DNA of 64,000 nt from Brumimicrobium sp964585545 (GTDB taxonomy: Bacteria > Bacteroidota > Bacteroidia > Flavobacteriales_D > Crocinitomicaceae). Shown here piece after piece: positions 1 to 8,900 of this stretch. Each line of letters opens with the position of its first letter. Positions within the stretch are counted from its first letter, which is position 1. Location of the stretch: NCBI GenBank assembly GCA_964585545.1, contig CAZPDT010000001.1, forward strand, positions 124,001 through 188,000, read 5' to 3'. The notes under the pieces are model-generated. The model was not told the origin of the DNA and ran no database searches. It worked only from the letters and a program-made list of their open reading frames with translations. The position numbers were made by a program, and so were the translations under genes.

Positions 1-165
1 TCTTTGGAAATGATTACCAACTCAATTGCTGCAAACTCTAAAGAGTACGATTGGTTGAACTGGGATGCAGCTAAAATGTCAGGAACTTTTATGAACACTC
101 CTACAAGAGAAATGATTCCTGAAAATATTAATGAACAATTAATTGTAGAATTATATTCTAAATAA
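1..165 (+). CDS. rpsD: 30S ribosomal protein S4, C-terminal end (partial)
   Basis: The open frame from base 1 to the TAA at 163-165 encodes the last 54 residues of ribosomal protein S4, ending NEQLIVELYSK. That ending is the usual S4 C-terminus. S4 is a primary 16S rRNA-binding protein of the small subunit. Its position just ahead of rpoA and rplQ is the classic end of the alpha ribosomal operon and supports the call. The start lies outside the window. A 16-base gap separates it from rpoA, so the two are almost certainly co-transcribed. Confidence 0.93.
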   Translation, partial: SLEMITNSIAANSKEYDWLNWDAAKMSGTFMNTPTREMIPENINEQLIVELYSK

Positions 166-181
166 AAAACATTAAATTATT

Positions 182-1174
182 ATGGCTATTTTAGACTTTC
201 AAAAGCCCGACAAAGTAATTATGATTGAATCCGACGAGCATGTTGGACAATTTGAATTTCGTCCTCTAGAACCAGGATATGGAATTACTGTCGGAAATGC
301 TTTACGACGTATCTTGCTTTCTTCTTTAGAAGGATTTGCAATTGCTTCTATTCGTATAGAGGGTGTAGATCACGAATTTTCTACAATTAAAGGAGTTGTT
401 GAAGATGTTACCGAAATGGTACTCAACTTTAAACAAGTGCGCTTTAAACAACAGATTAAAGATCAAGACGAAGAAACTGTTATTATTTCTGTTTCTGGTC
501 AAGATAAATTTACCGCTGGTGATATTGGCAAGTTTACAACTGCTTTTCAAGTACTAAATCCCGACATGGTGATTTGCAACATGGATGCATCTGTAAAACT
601 CGATATTGAATTGAAAATTATTAAAGGTCGTGGATATGTTCCTGCAGAAGAAAATAAAACTTCTAATGCTGCAATAGGCACGATCTTTATTGATTCTATC
701 TTTACTCCAATTAAAAATGTGAAGTACGCTGTAGAAAACTTCCGTGTGGAGCAAAAAACAGATTATGAAAAATTAATCTTTGATGTTGAATCAGATGGCT
801 CTATCCACCCTAAAGATGCTTTGCAAGAGGCTGCAAAAATTCTTATCCATCACTTTATGCTCTTTTCGGATGAGCGCATTACATTGGATAGCGAAATTAA
901 ATCAGAGACTGAAGAGTTTGATGAAACCTCATTGCACATGCGTCAATTGTTGAAAACCAAATTGATTGATTTGGATTTGTCTGTAAGAGCGCTCAACTGT
1001 TTGAAAGCAGCAGATGTAGATACGCTTGGTGATTTGGTTGTTTACAATAAGAATGATTTATTGAAGTTCCGAAACTTCGGTAAAAAATCACTTACAGAAT
1101 TAGAGGACCTTGTTGATTCTAAAGGACTTTCGTTTGGAATGAATACGTCTAAATACAAACTAGACAAAGAGTAA
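182..1174 (+). CDS. rpoA: DNA-directed RNA polymerase subunit alpha
   Basis: This 330-residue protein has the normal length and both domains of the alpha subunit. The N-terminal assembly domain (about 1-230) includes the GYGITVGNALRRILLSS stretch. The C-terminal domain (about 255-325) includes SVRALNCLKAADVDTLGDLV, the helix-hairpin-helix fold that contacts UP elements and activators. Two alphas scaffold beta and beta' in the core enzyme. The gene lies between rpsD and rplQ with short gaps, as in most bacteria. Nothing is missing or unusual. Confidence 0.98.
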   Translation: MAILDFQKPDKVIMIESDEHVGQFEFRPLEPGYGITVGNALRRILLSSLEGFAIASIRIEGVDHEFSTIKGVVEDVTEMVLNFKQVRFKQQIKDQDEETVIISVSGQDKFTAGDIGKFTTAFQVLNPDMVICNMDASVKLDIELKIIKGRGYVPAEENKTSNAAIGTIFIDSIFTPIKNVKYAVENFRVEQKTDYEKLIFDVESDGSIHPKDALQEAAKILIHHFMLFSDERITLDSEIKSETEEFDETSLHMRQLLKTKLIDLDLSVRALNCLKAADVDTLGDLVVYNKNDLLKFRNFGKKSLTELEDLVDSKGLSFGMNTSKYKLDKE

Positions 1175-1199
1175 AAACATATTATATTAAGACTTCAAA

Positions 1200-2042
1200 A
1201 TGAGACACGGTAAAAAAATAAATAGTTTAGGAAGAACAAAATCCCATAGAAGTGCAATGCTTTCTAATATGGCTTGTTCTCTAATTGAACACAAGAAAAT
1301 TAATACAACTGTTGCTAAAGCAAAAGCACTTCGTGTTTATTTAGAACCTTTACTTACAAAGGCAAAAACAGACTCAACACACTCACGTCGTATTCTATTT
1401 AGATACTTGCAAAGTAAAGATGCAATTACGGAATTGTTTCGCGAAGTTGCACCGAAAATAGCAGACCGACCAGGAGGATACCTACGTATTGTTCGTATAG
1501 GAAATAGATTGGGAGATAATGCAGAAATGTGCATGATTGAATTGGTTGACTTTAATGAGATTTATAGTAAGGAAGCGCCTAAAACAGAGAAGAAAACACG
1601 TCGTTCTAGAAGAGGTGGTGGAAGTAAGAAATCAACAGCTTCTACAGACAATGCTGAAGGAACTGCGGTTAAGACTGATTCCGCAAAGTCAGAAGATAAG
1701 AAGGAGGCAACAAAAGCCGATGATGCTGCTGATACAAAAGAGAAAGAGGCAAGCAAAACAACGACTTCTAAAAAGGAAACAGCTCCAAAAGCGAAAAAGG
1801 AAGAACCTAAAGCTAAGAAGGAAGCGCCCAAGGCTACTAAAAAAGCAGAACCCAAAGCTGATTCAAAATCGCCTGAGAAAAAATCAGCTAAGAAAGAAGA
1901 AGCTAAAGGTGATAATAAAAAGGAAGCTGCAACTCCTAAAGCTAAAAAGGACAAAAGCGAGGAACCTAAAGCAGATTCAAAAAAGAAAGCTGAAGAAACA
2001 CCTAAGAAGGAAGATAAAAAAAACGATAAGAAAGGGGAATAA
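1200..2042 (+). CDS. rplQ: 50S ribosomal protein L17 with long Lys/Ala/Glu-rich C-terminal tail
   Basis: Residues 1 to about 122 are a complete L17 core, beginning MRHGKKINSLGRTKSHR and ending near ELVDFNEIY. L17 binds 23S rRNA at the exit-tunnel side of the large subunit. A low-complexity tail of about 158 residues follows, built from KKEA, PKA, KAK and SKK units, so the protein is 280 residues, more than twice the usual length. Bacteroidota L17 proteins often carry some basic tail, but this one is very long and histone H1-like in composition. The tail is in frame and ends at a normal stop followed by a strong terminator. It closes the rpsD-rpoA-rplQ run. Confidence 0.95.
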   Translation: MRHGKKINSLGRTKSHRSAMLSNMACSLIEHKKINTTVAKAKALRVYLEPLLTKAKTDSTHSRRILFRYLQSKDAITELFREVAPKIADRPGGYLRIVRIGNRLGDNAEMCMIELVDFNEIYSKEAPKTEKKTRRSRRGGGSKKSTASTDNAEGTAVKTDSAKSEDKKEATKADDAADTKEKEASKTTTSKKETAPKAKKEEPKAKKEAPKATKKAEPKADSKSPEKKSAKKEEAKGDNKKEAATPKAKKDKSEEPKADSKKKAEETPKKEDKKNDKKGE

Positions 2043-2065
2043 TTTCTTAACTTTTATATTGATAG

Positions 2066-2102
2066 GAGGCTGTCAGAATTATTCTACAGCCTCTTTTTTT
2101 TG
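2066..2102 (+). terminator. Rho-independent terminator of the rpsD-rpoA-rplQ operon
   Basis: GAGGCTGT (2066-2073) pairs perfectly with ACAGCCTC (2086-2093) across a 12-base loop and is followed at once by a run of T. It lies 24 bases after the rplQ stop. Confidence 0.9.
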
Positions 2103-2110
2103 TACTTTTG
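2103..2110 (+). promoter_or_regulatory. -7 promoter box for era
   Basis: TACTTTTG matches the Bacteroidota -7 consensus TAnnTTTG exactly and ends 21 bases before the era ATG. It directly abuts the T-run of the preceding terminator, so ribosomal-operon transcription ends where era-der transcription begins. I see no clear -33 TTTG. Confidence 0.6.
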
Positions 2111-2131
2111 TGTCATTAATTCCAATTGAAT

Positions 2132-3007
2132 ATGAATCATAAAGCAGGTTTTGTTAGTATTGTTGGCAGTCCAAATGTTGGAAAATCTACTTTGATGAAT
2201 AGATTGTTAGGTGAAAAACTGTCAATAATTACTTCTAAAGCACAAACAACAAGACACAGAATTAAAGGTATTCTCAATCAAGAGGACTATCAAATTGTAT
2301 TTTCTGATACGCCTGGCGTTGTTAACTCTTCTTATGAACTTCATGATGCCATGATGAAATATGTCCAGACCTCATTGCAGGATGCTGACGTTCTCTTATT
2401 TGTTACTGATGTTTTCGAAGACGCAATGAATCATCAGGAGACCCTAGATAAAATTAAAGCTATGGATGCTCCTGTGATTTGCTTAATCAATAAGATGGAT
2501 CTTAAAGACCAAAAAGATGTCCTGCAAAGAATAAATTACTGGACCAGTGAATTACCAAATGCCAAAGTGCTCCCAATTTCTGCTCTACACAAATTTAATA
2601 TCGAACCGATTATTGACCTTATATTAGAAGAATTGCCTGTAGCACCACCTTTCTTCGATAAGGATACTTTTACCGATCGACCAATGCGGTTTTTTATCTC
2701 GGAAATTATTCGAGAAAAGATTTTTTTAAATCTTAAAAAAGAAGTTCCTTATGCATGCCAAGTTGAAGTTGTTGAATACATTGAAGAACCAGATATTGTT
2801 AAAATTAGAGCCAACATTATTGTTGAAAGAGATTCTCAAAAAGGGATTATTATTGGAGCCAAGGGGAAACAACTGAAATATATCGGTATGGATAGCAGAA
2901 AGGATATTGAGAAATTTATCGGTAAACATGTATTCTTGGAAACCTTTGTTAAGGTAGATAAGGATTGGCGAAATAATGAAGGTAAACTGAAAAAATACGG
3001 CTATTAG
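2132..3007 (+). CDS. era: GTPase Era
   Basis: Era is an essential GTPase that binds the 3' end of 16S rRNA and helps 30S maturation. The 291-residue product has the P-loop GSPNVGKST near residues 12-20, the DTPG switch II motif, NKMD for guanine specificity, and a C-terminal KH domain with IIGAKGKQLKYIG. I chose ATG 2132 over the in-frame TTG six bases upstream, because it follows the TAnnTTTG box at a sensible distance and gives the normal N-terminus. der begins three bases after the stop, so two ribosome-assembly GTPases share one transcript. Confidence 0.96.
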   Translation: MNHKAGFVSIVGSPNVGKSTLMNRLLGEKLSIITSKAQTTRHRIKGILNQEDYQIVFSDTPGVVNSSYELHDAMMKYVQTSLQDADVLLFVTDVFEDAMNHQETLDKIKAMDAPVICLINKMDLKDQKDVLQRINYWTSELPNAKVLPISALHKFNIEPIIDLILEELPVAPPFFDKDTFTDRPMRFFISEIIREKIFLNLKKEVPYACQVEVVEYIEEPDIVKIRANIIVERDSQKGIIIGAKGKQLKYIGMDSRKDIEKFIGKHVFLETFVKVDKDWRNNEGKLKKYGY

Positions 3008-3009
3008 TT

Positions 3010-4317
3010 ATGAGTAATATTATTGCAATTGTAGGTCGGCCAAATGTTGGTAAATCAACACTCTTCAATAGACTTGTAGAATCAAGAAGTGCAATTGTAG
3101 AAGGGGTTAGCGGCGTTACCCGAGACCGTATTTACGGAATGGGAGAATGGAATGGTTATGAATTTTCAGTAATAGATACAGGGGGCTATGTTAAAGGTTC
3201 AGATGATGTATTTGAAAATGAGATAAGAAAACAAGTTGAAATTGCTATTGATGAAGCCAACGTTATTCTTTTTATGGTTGATGTAACAACTGGAATTACG
3301 GATTTGGATGAGAAAGTAGCCCAACTTTTACGGTCGACAGACAAAAAAGTTTTTATTGTAGGCAACAAAGTAGACAATAAAAGCAGACTCGGAATGTCTT
3401 CTGAATTCTGGTCTTTTGGTATTGGAGATGTATACGATATTGCTGCTACAAGTGGGGCTGGAACAGGTGAACTTCTTGACGATGTTGTAAAAGAATTTAA
3501 AACAAAAACGATTGAATCGGACAGCCACCTGCCACGCATTGCAATTGTAGGAAAACCAAATGTAGGCAAATCTTCTTTTGCCAATGCTTTGATTGGAAAT
3601 GAAAGAAATATTGTTACACCCATTGCGGGTACTACTCGAGATGCTATTAATACTAGATATTCAGCTTTTGGTTTTGACTTTTTACTGATTGATACTGCCG
3701 GGATTAGAAAAAAAGCTAAAGTACACGAGGATATTGAATATTACTCTGTTCTTCGTTCCGTTAAGGCAATTGAAAATTCTGATGTTTGTATTTTTATGAT
3801 AGATGCTACGAATGGCATTCAAAAACAAGATCTGAATATCTTCTATATGTGCGAGAAAAACCATAAAGGCGTTGTTTTACTGGTCAACAAATGGGATTTA
3901 ATTGACAAAGATACCCAGACAACTAAAATAATGGAAGAACAAATTCGAGAACAATTGGCACCTTTTAAAGATGTTCCTATTGTTTTTACTTCGGTTTTGA
4001 CCAAGCAACGTATTCATAAAAGTCTTGAAACTGCAATGACAGTTTATAAAAATAGAATACGAAAGGTAAAAACCAACCAATTGAATAAAGTTATGCTAAA
4101 AGAGATTGAAAAATTTTCTCCTCCTGCAATTAAGGGGAAATTTATTAAGATTAAACATGTGAGACAATTACCTACACACGCACCATCTTTTGCTTTTTAT
4201 TGTAATTTACCACAGTATATACCACAAAGTTATAAGCGTTTTTTAGAGAACAAACTAAGGTTACATTTTAATTTTCAAGGTGTTCCCATTAGAATATTTT
4301 TCAGAAAAAAACAATAG
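3010..4317 (+). CDS. der: Ribosome biogenesis GTPase Der (EngA)
   Basis: Der is a double-GTPase needed for 50S subunit assembly. The 435-residue protein shows two tandem G domains, with P-loops GRPNVGKST (about residue 8) and GKPNVGKSS (about 181), both followed by DT(A/G)G-type switch motifs and NKxD motifs. A C-terminal KH-like domain follows. The length is normal. The ATG starts three bases after era ends, which indicates translational coupling. The next gene is more than 550 bases away, so Der ends the unit. Confidence 0.97.
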   Translation: MSNIIAIVGRPNVGKSTLFNRLVESRSAIVEGVSGVTRDRIYGMGEWNGYEFSVIDTGGYVKGSDDVFENEIRKQVEIAIDEANVILFMVDVTTGITDLDEKVAQLLRSTDKKVFIVGNKVDNKSRLGMSSEFWSFGIGDVYDIAATSGAGTGELLDDVVKEFKTKTIESDSHLPRIAIVGKPNVGKSSFANALIGNERNIVTPIAGTTRDAINTRYSAFGFDFLLIDTAGIRKKAKVHEDIEYYSVLRSVKAIENSDVCIFMIDATNGIQKQDLNIFYMCEKNHKGVVLLVNKWDLIDKDTQTTKIMEEQIREQLAPFKDVPIVFTSVLTKQRIHKSLETAMTVYKNRIRKVKTNQLNKVMLKEIEKFSPPAIKGKFIKIKHVRQLPTHAPSFAFYCNLPQYIPQSYKRFLENKLRLHFNFQGVPIRIFFRKKQ

Positions 4318-4356
4318 TTATTTCCCATTAGTCAAATATAAAGAACTGTAATTGAT

Positions 4357-4670
4357 TTAACCCACATTTCAAGACAGCCATCTTTTGTAACATAAAATAA
4401 CTAACTTTAGATATTTGTAGCTTATAGGATGTTTGAAGCAATAACCGAAAGGATAATTTCCCTCAGTATTTTTTTATTGGGGATTTATTTTACAGCCTTG
4501 ATTTTACTCACGCTAAATTGCTTTTAAAATGTGTTCGTGAGTGCTCTGGTCGGTTCTTTCTTTTTTATCAAGAACCGAAACGTGGTGAGCTCATATCTCT
4601 AAATTACAAATCCCATCTCCTATCTAAATTCTCCCATCTACAATCTACCCTCTAAAATAATACGGGTTAA
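4357..4670. repeat. TTAACCC-bounded intergenic element, copy A
   Basis: This sits in the 557-base gap between der and the GH3 gene, which otherwise shows no gene. The element opens TTAACCCACATTTCAAGACA and closes with AATAATACGGGTTAA, so its ends are inverted repeats. The opening resembles copy C (53237) and the closing AATAATACGGGTTA is the same as in copy C. Inside it, about 4541-4591, are CGGTTC and GAGCTCA fragments like the core of the other copies. A degenerate run of TCTACAATCTACC-type heptamers (about 4596-4652) follows. No transposase is present. Confidence 0.55.
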
Positions 4671-4874
4671 ATGGTGTAATTAGCTGTTTATATTACGAAT
4701 AAGGGTAAAAATAAAATGGCTAAGTAATTAATATACTTAACCATTTTACCATAAACCATAATTAAACCCACCTAATAGACGTATGAGAATAAGAAAAGGT
4801 TGGGGAAATTTTCATTTTTTTTATATTTTTTCCCTACTTCTTTGTATCTTCATCAATGAAAAAACGAATATACA

Positions 4875-6401
4875 ATGCCTTTTAATTCAATTTTTGGATG
4901 GATTATTAAGAAAAGAATACATCAAATAGACCTGTTTCGAATGTACCCTGTGGAAGTACAGAAGGAATGGTTAGAACGTCTTGTCTCAATTGGGGCAACA
5001 ACTTTATTTGGGAAAACTTTTAATTTCCAATCAATACGAAATTATGAGGATTTTAAAAGTAATGTTCCACTTTCTGATTACGATAGCATTAAACCATGGA
5101 TTGATAAATCGATTCATGGTGAAGAAGATATACTATGGCCAGGAGAAACAAAATGGTTTGCAAAATCCTCGGGTACGACTTCTGATCGAAGTAAATATAT
5201 TCCTGTCACAAAAGATTCTTTAGAAAATTGTCACTATAAAGGAGGAAAAGATCTTTTGGCAATTTATTATTCGAATGCCCCCAATTCAAAAATTTACAGT
5301 GGAAAACATTTGGTTGTGGGAGGCTCCGCTGTACATAATAAATTAAGACCAGATAGTTATTCTGGAGATTTATCCTCTATTATTTTAAAAAATTTACCTT
5401 GGTGGGTAGAAATCAAAAGAGTGCCTTCCAAAGAAACGGCTTTAATGGGAGAGTGGGAGCAGAAAATTGAGCGACTTGCAGTGGAAACAATGGATGAAGA
5501 TGTTTCTAGTATTTCTGGTGTTCCCAGCTGGACATTGGTGTTGCTGAATCGCATTTTGGAAAAGAAAAATGTGAAGGATGTTAGAGAAGTTTGGCCAAAC
5601 CTCGAACTGTTTATGCATGGAGGTGTTAGTTTTAAACCTTATGAGAAAGAGTTCCAAAAGATTATTCCACATCGCGATATGCATTATATTGAATCTTATA
5701 ATGCCTCTGAAGGCTTTTTTGGAATTCAAGACCAAAAAGATGGAGACCTGTTGTTGATGTTAGATTATGGAATTTTTTATGAATTTATACCAATGTCTGA
5801 TTTTAAAGGTGTTGAATCTGAGAAGGTAATCAGTGTAAGCCAGGTAGAAAAAGACCAAAATTATGCAATTGTTATTTCAACGAATGGAGGATTATGGCGC
5901 TATATTATTGGCGATACTGTTAAGTTTACAAGTACAGATCCTTATCGGATTGTTGTATCTGGTCGAACATCTCATTTTATTAATGTATTTGGAGAAGAAA
6001 TAATTGTGAGTAATTCAGATAAGGCTATAAAATCCGCATGTGATGCAACCAATGCCATAGTTACGGATTATACAGCCTGCCCAATATTTATGGAAAATGG
6101 ACAGTCTGGCGGTCATGAATGGATTGTTGAGTTTAAAAAAGCACCCAATAATATGGAGGATTTTACACATTATTTGGATTCAGCCTTGCGTGAAGTAAAT
6201 TCTGATTATGACGCCAAACGAACCAAAGACTTGTCTTTAGCTCGACCTGTTGTACATCAAGCAAGAAAAGGTTTGTTTGAAGACTGGCTAAAAAGTAAAA
6301 AGAAGTTGGGAGGACAACACAAAGTGCCACGTCTCTCAAATTCGCGTAAACTCTTTGAAGAGTTACAAAAGATAAATTCAGGTATAATTGTTGATCTATA
6401 A
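4875..6401 (+). CDS. GH3 family acyl-acid-amide synthetase-like protein
   Basis: The 508-residue protein belongs to the GH3 (auxin-responsive promoter) branch of the ANL adenylating superfamily. Members activate a carboxylic acid with ATP and usually join it to an amino acid; bacterial substrates are mostly unknown. The ATP-binding motif is seen as SSGTTSDRSKYIPV near residue 98, and later motifs include YNASEGFFGIQ and GLWRYIIGDTVKF. The length is normal for bacterial GH3 proteins. The next gene starts five bases after the stop and encodes a secreted protein, so the two are likely co-expressed. The substrate cannot be told from sequence. Confidence 0.85.
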   Translation: MPFNSIFGWIIKKRIHQIDLFRMYPVEVQKEWLERLVSIGATTLFGKTFNFQSIRNYEDFKSNVPLSDYDSIKPWIDKSIHGEEDILWPGETKWFAKSSGTTSDRSKYIPVTKDSLENCHYKGGKDLLAIYYSNAPNSKIYSGKHLVVGGSAVHNKLRPDSYSGDLSSIILKNLPWWVEIKRVPSKETALMGEWEQKIERLAVETMDEDVSSISGVPSWTLVLLNRILEKKNVKDVREVWPNLELFMHGGVSFKPYEKEFQKIIPHRDMHYIESYNASEGFFGIQDQKDGDLLLMLDYGIFYEFIPMSDFKGVESEKVISVSQVEKDQNYAIVISTNGGLWRYIIGDTVKFTSTDPYRIVVSGRTSHFINVFGEEIIVSNSDKAIKSACDATNAIVTDYTACPIFMENGQSGGHEWIVEFKKAPNNMEDFTHYLDSALREVNSDYDAKRTKDLSLARPVVHQARKGLFEDWLKSKKKLGGQHKVPRLSNSRKLFEELQKINSGIIVDL

Positions 6402-6406
6402 ATTCT

Positions 6407-7237
6407 ATGCAAATATTTTTTCCCTTCTTTTTGAGTCTGATTCTTATGGGTCTTAATCTGAATGCCCAAAATGAAGTTACTTGGAAACTCATGGATGAAT
6501 ATGAACAAGATGGTATTAAGGCTTGGGACATTGACCCAATTGGAAATTTGATTGTTTTCGCCCATGGCACACTGTATAAATTGGATCAAGATTTTAATGT
6601 TTTATTTACACAAAGTAAAAACAGTTTGGGAGAAATCAATAAAATTGATGCAAGTCATTCACTAAAAACATTATTGTTTTCAGAAAATCAGCAGATGCTG
6701 AAGTTTGTTGACAATACCCTAACTTTTCAAGAAGGAGGGGCAGACTTGGCCAGTTTAGATGTCGATTTTGCTTCTTTGGTTTGTTATTCCAATCAATCAA
6801 ACATGTTTTGGGTTTATGATGAACTCAATGCTCGACTTATTCGAATGAATAGCTCTTCTTCTGTCATTAGAAGGTCTGAGATATCCAACCTTACCTCAAT
6901 TACTGGGCAATCATCTCCTTCTTCAATTGAGGAAAACCAAAACCAACTTTTTCTTTTTTATAAGGACGATGGGGTTTTTGTCTTTGATTATTATGGCAGT
7001 TTGCTTCACAAAATCGATGATACACTTGCTTTAAAAGTACATCCTACTGAAAACTATGTTTATATTTTGAGAAAGGATGCAATAGTTAAGGTGGATAGAA
7101 AGACCAGAGAACAACAAACTATAGCACTACCGATCAAAGGTATTACCGATTTTAGAATTTTCGGAGAGTATGTGTATTTTGAATTGGAGACAGGGATAAA
7201 GAAGTTTTCTTTACAAGAAAAATCAAGTTCAAAATAA
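6407..7237 (+). CDS. Secreted hypothetical protein paired with GH3 gene
   Basis: This 276-residue protein has no recognised family. The first 20 or so residues form a Sec signal peptide (hydrophobic FFPFFLSLILMGLNLNAQ) that probably ends near NAQ. The rest alternates short beta-strand stretches with loops (for example SLKTLLFSENQQMLKFVDNTL), which suggests a beta-propeller-like fold of about 250 residues. It begins five bases after the GH3 gene and probably shares its transcript. No membrane anchor, lipobox or T9SS tail is visible, so the mature protein is probably periplasmic. The fold is inference. Confidence 0.7.
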   Translation: MQIFFPFFLSLILMGLNLNAQNEVTWKLMDEYEQDGIKAWDIDPIGNLIVFAHGTLYKLDQDFNVLFTQSKNSLGEINKIDASHSLKTLLFSENQQMLKFVDNTLTFQEGGADLASLDVDFASLVCYSNQSNMFWVYDELNARLIRMNSSSSVIRRSEISNLTSITGQSSPSSIEENQNQLFLFYKDDGVFVFDYYGSLLHKIDDTLALKVHPTENYVYILRKDAIVKVDRKTREQQTIALPIKGITDFRIFGEYVYFELETGIKKFSLQEKSSSK

Positions 7238-7333
7238 GTAATTTTAATGTGAATTCATCTAAAACACATATCCCTCTTTTATATTCAAACAAAATTTGTA
7301 TTTTTAGTGCATTAATTCATTTAAGTAAAGATT

Positions 7334-7948
7334 ATGCATATTGCTGTTGCAGGAAATATAGGGTCTGGAAAAACAACTTTGACGGAGTTACTCGCTAAAC
7401 ATTATGGTTGGCTCACGTATTATGAAAACGTTGCTGAAAACCCTTATTTAAATGATTTTTATGAAGATATGCAACGGTGGTCTTTTAATCTTCAAGTATA
7501 CTATCTAAACAGTCGGTTTACGCAGTTGCAAGAAATATTAGAACTTGATAAAGTAGTTATTCAAGACCGAACAATCTATGAGGATGCTTTTATTTTTGCG
7601 CCTAATCTTCATTCAATGGGATTAATGACAACGAGAGATTTTGAGAATTACTTCTCTTTGTTTAATCTTATAGAATCTTTTGTCTCACCTCCCGATTTAT
7701 TAATTTATTTAAGAGCAAGTGTCCCAACTCTAGTGAATCAAATTCAGCAAAGGGGGCGTGAGTATGAGGAATCCATCAGGTTGGACTATCTAAAACGTCT
7801 AAATGAAAGGTATGAGGCATGGATCAGCACTTATGATAAAGGCAAATTACTCATTGTTGATGTAGATAACAACAGCTATCACGAAGACCCAGAAGACTTG
7901 GGAAGTATAATATCTTCAATTGATGCTGAAATCCATGGCTTGTTTTAA
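7334..7948 (+). CDS. Deoxynucleoside kinase
   Basis: The 204-residue protein is a complete deoxynucleoside kinase of the dCK/dGK/dAK type, which phosphorylates deoxynucleosides for salvage. It has the P-loop GNIGSGKTT at residues 7-15, the catalytic and base-recognition region with WSFNLQVYYLNSRF, and the ERS/DRS-type motif QDRTIYEDAFIF. The LID-like arginine-rich segment QRGREYEESIRLDYL follows. Substrate preference (dA, dG or dC) cannot be fixed from sequence alone. It is read alone, with about 95 bases upstream and a convergent neighbour downstream. Confidence 0.9.
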   Translation: MHIAVAGNIGSGKTTLTELLAKHYGWLTYYENVAENPYLNDFYEDMQRWSFNLQVYYLNSRFTQLQEILELDKVVIQDRTIYEDAFIFAPNLHSMGLMTTRDFENYFSLFNLIESFVSPPDLLIYLRASVPTLVNQIQQRGREYEESIRLDYLKRLNERYEAWISTYDKGKLLIVDVDNNSYHEDPEDLGSIISSIDAEIHGLF

Positions 7949-8001
7949 TAGGATCCGCAAGTAAGCTCTATCTTTCGTGCTGCGACCCGATGTCGGTCAA
8001 T

Positions 8002-8547
8002 TTATAAATTTGTAATTATAGCATTGATTTCATTGATTAACTGAACCTTTTTATCGTCACTTTCTTTTTGGTGTTGTTGCTTTTCCGCAAATTCTCTCAA
8101 TATAATTTGTGCATCAAGGATATGATGTTCCTCAAAAGGTCCTTCCATGTTCTCGATAATCGTTAAACATTCTAGGGCCACCATGAAATCATATTGGACA
8201 GATAAAGAAACGAATTCCACTAAATATGCTGAATAATCTACCTTACTGTTCCATATTGTAGTTAATAGGGGCAAATGTATAGTATTGAAATTTCTGTCGA
8301 GTAATATCTCCATTATAAATTGAGCACTTTTTCGTGATTTTATATCTCCCAGAAATCTTATGATTTCTTCTTCTACTTTAGGATTGACACCTTTGTTCCA
8401 TACTTCTGCAATGGGTATAATAACGTGATCATCACCATGTACTTTTAAAGCTTTTAAAGCCGCAATAATTTTTTTTGATTCACTAGAATGAATGTCTTTG
8501 AGTATTGCTTTAACCTTTTCTCTTCGTTCTACTTCTTCCTCTGTCAT
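8002..8547 (-). CDS. HEAT-repeat-like hypothetical protein
   Basis: The 181-residue cytoplasmic protein has no signal peptide or membrane segment. It appears almost wholly helical. A charged start (MTEEEVERREKVKAILKDI) is followed by repeated helical pairs such as KKIIAALKALKVHGDDHVIIPIAEVW, which resemble HEAT repeats. The C-terminus is polar and rich in Lys, Gln and Asp. The function is unknown; such scaffolds usually mediate protein contacts. It is convergent with the deoxynucleoside kinase gene and not obviously in an operon. Confidence 0.7.
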   Translation of the reverse strand: MTEEEVERREKVKAILKDIHSSESKKIIAALKALKVHGDDHVIIPIAEVWNKGVNPKVEEEIIRFLGDIKSRKSAQFIMEILLDRNFNTIHLPLLTTIWNSKVDYSAYLVEFVSLSVQYDFMVALECLTIIENMEGPFEEHHILDAQIILREFAEKQQHQKESDDKKVQLINEINAIITNL

Positions 8548-8582
8548 TTCTTTATTTTTTTACCGTCAAAATCGCTGAGTTT

Positions 8583-8724
8583 CCGCCAAGACTGTATAAA
8601 TCACTGCACACTTTGTGCCTTCTCTGCGTAACTTTGCGGTTAAATGTACAATATATTTCACGATGTATCCGCCAAAACTGTAAAAGACTCTGCGTACTTT
8701 GCGGTTAAATTTATAATCTATTCA
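8583..8724. repeat. Two degenerate direct repeats (CTTTGCGGTTAAAT type)
   Basis: This lies in the 353-base gap between the HEAT-like gene and doxX. Unit 1 (8583-8660) and unit 2 (8669-8724) share the order CCGCCAARACTGTA, CTGCGTA(A)CTTTGCGGTTAAAT, then (A)TATA-rich sequence ending TATTCA/TATTTCA. Unit 2 is a shorter version. The CTTTGCGGTTAAA motif is a familiar intergenic repeat of Bacteroidota genomes. No gene is visible in this gap; the last 70 bases before doxX are AT-rich promoter-like sequence. Confidence 0.6.
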
Positions 8725-8900
8725 CTTCTTTTACCCTACTTCTATTCATTATCTATAGGGACTGTGTTTAGAGGAATATGTGATAAATAAAGAGGGTTGG
8801 TTTATATTCAAATCAGTGAAATACAGTTAAATATTTCTTAATATTTATCTACTTAATTATTTATTTGTATCTTCCCTTCTAATTTTAAAATATTTTATAG

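Noticed and set aside
1537..2142. A 201-residue plus-strand frame and a 130-residue minus-strand frame over the rplQ tail
   Set aside because: They are by-products of the low-complexity Lys/Ala codons of the L17 tail; neither has a natural protein composition or its own start context.
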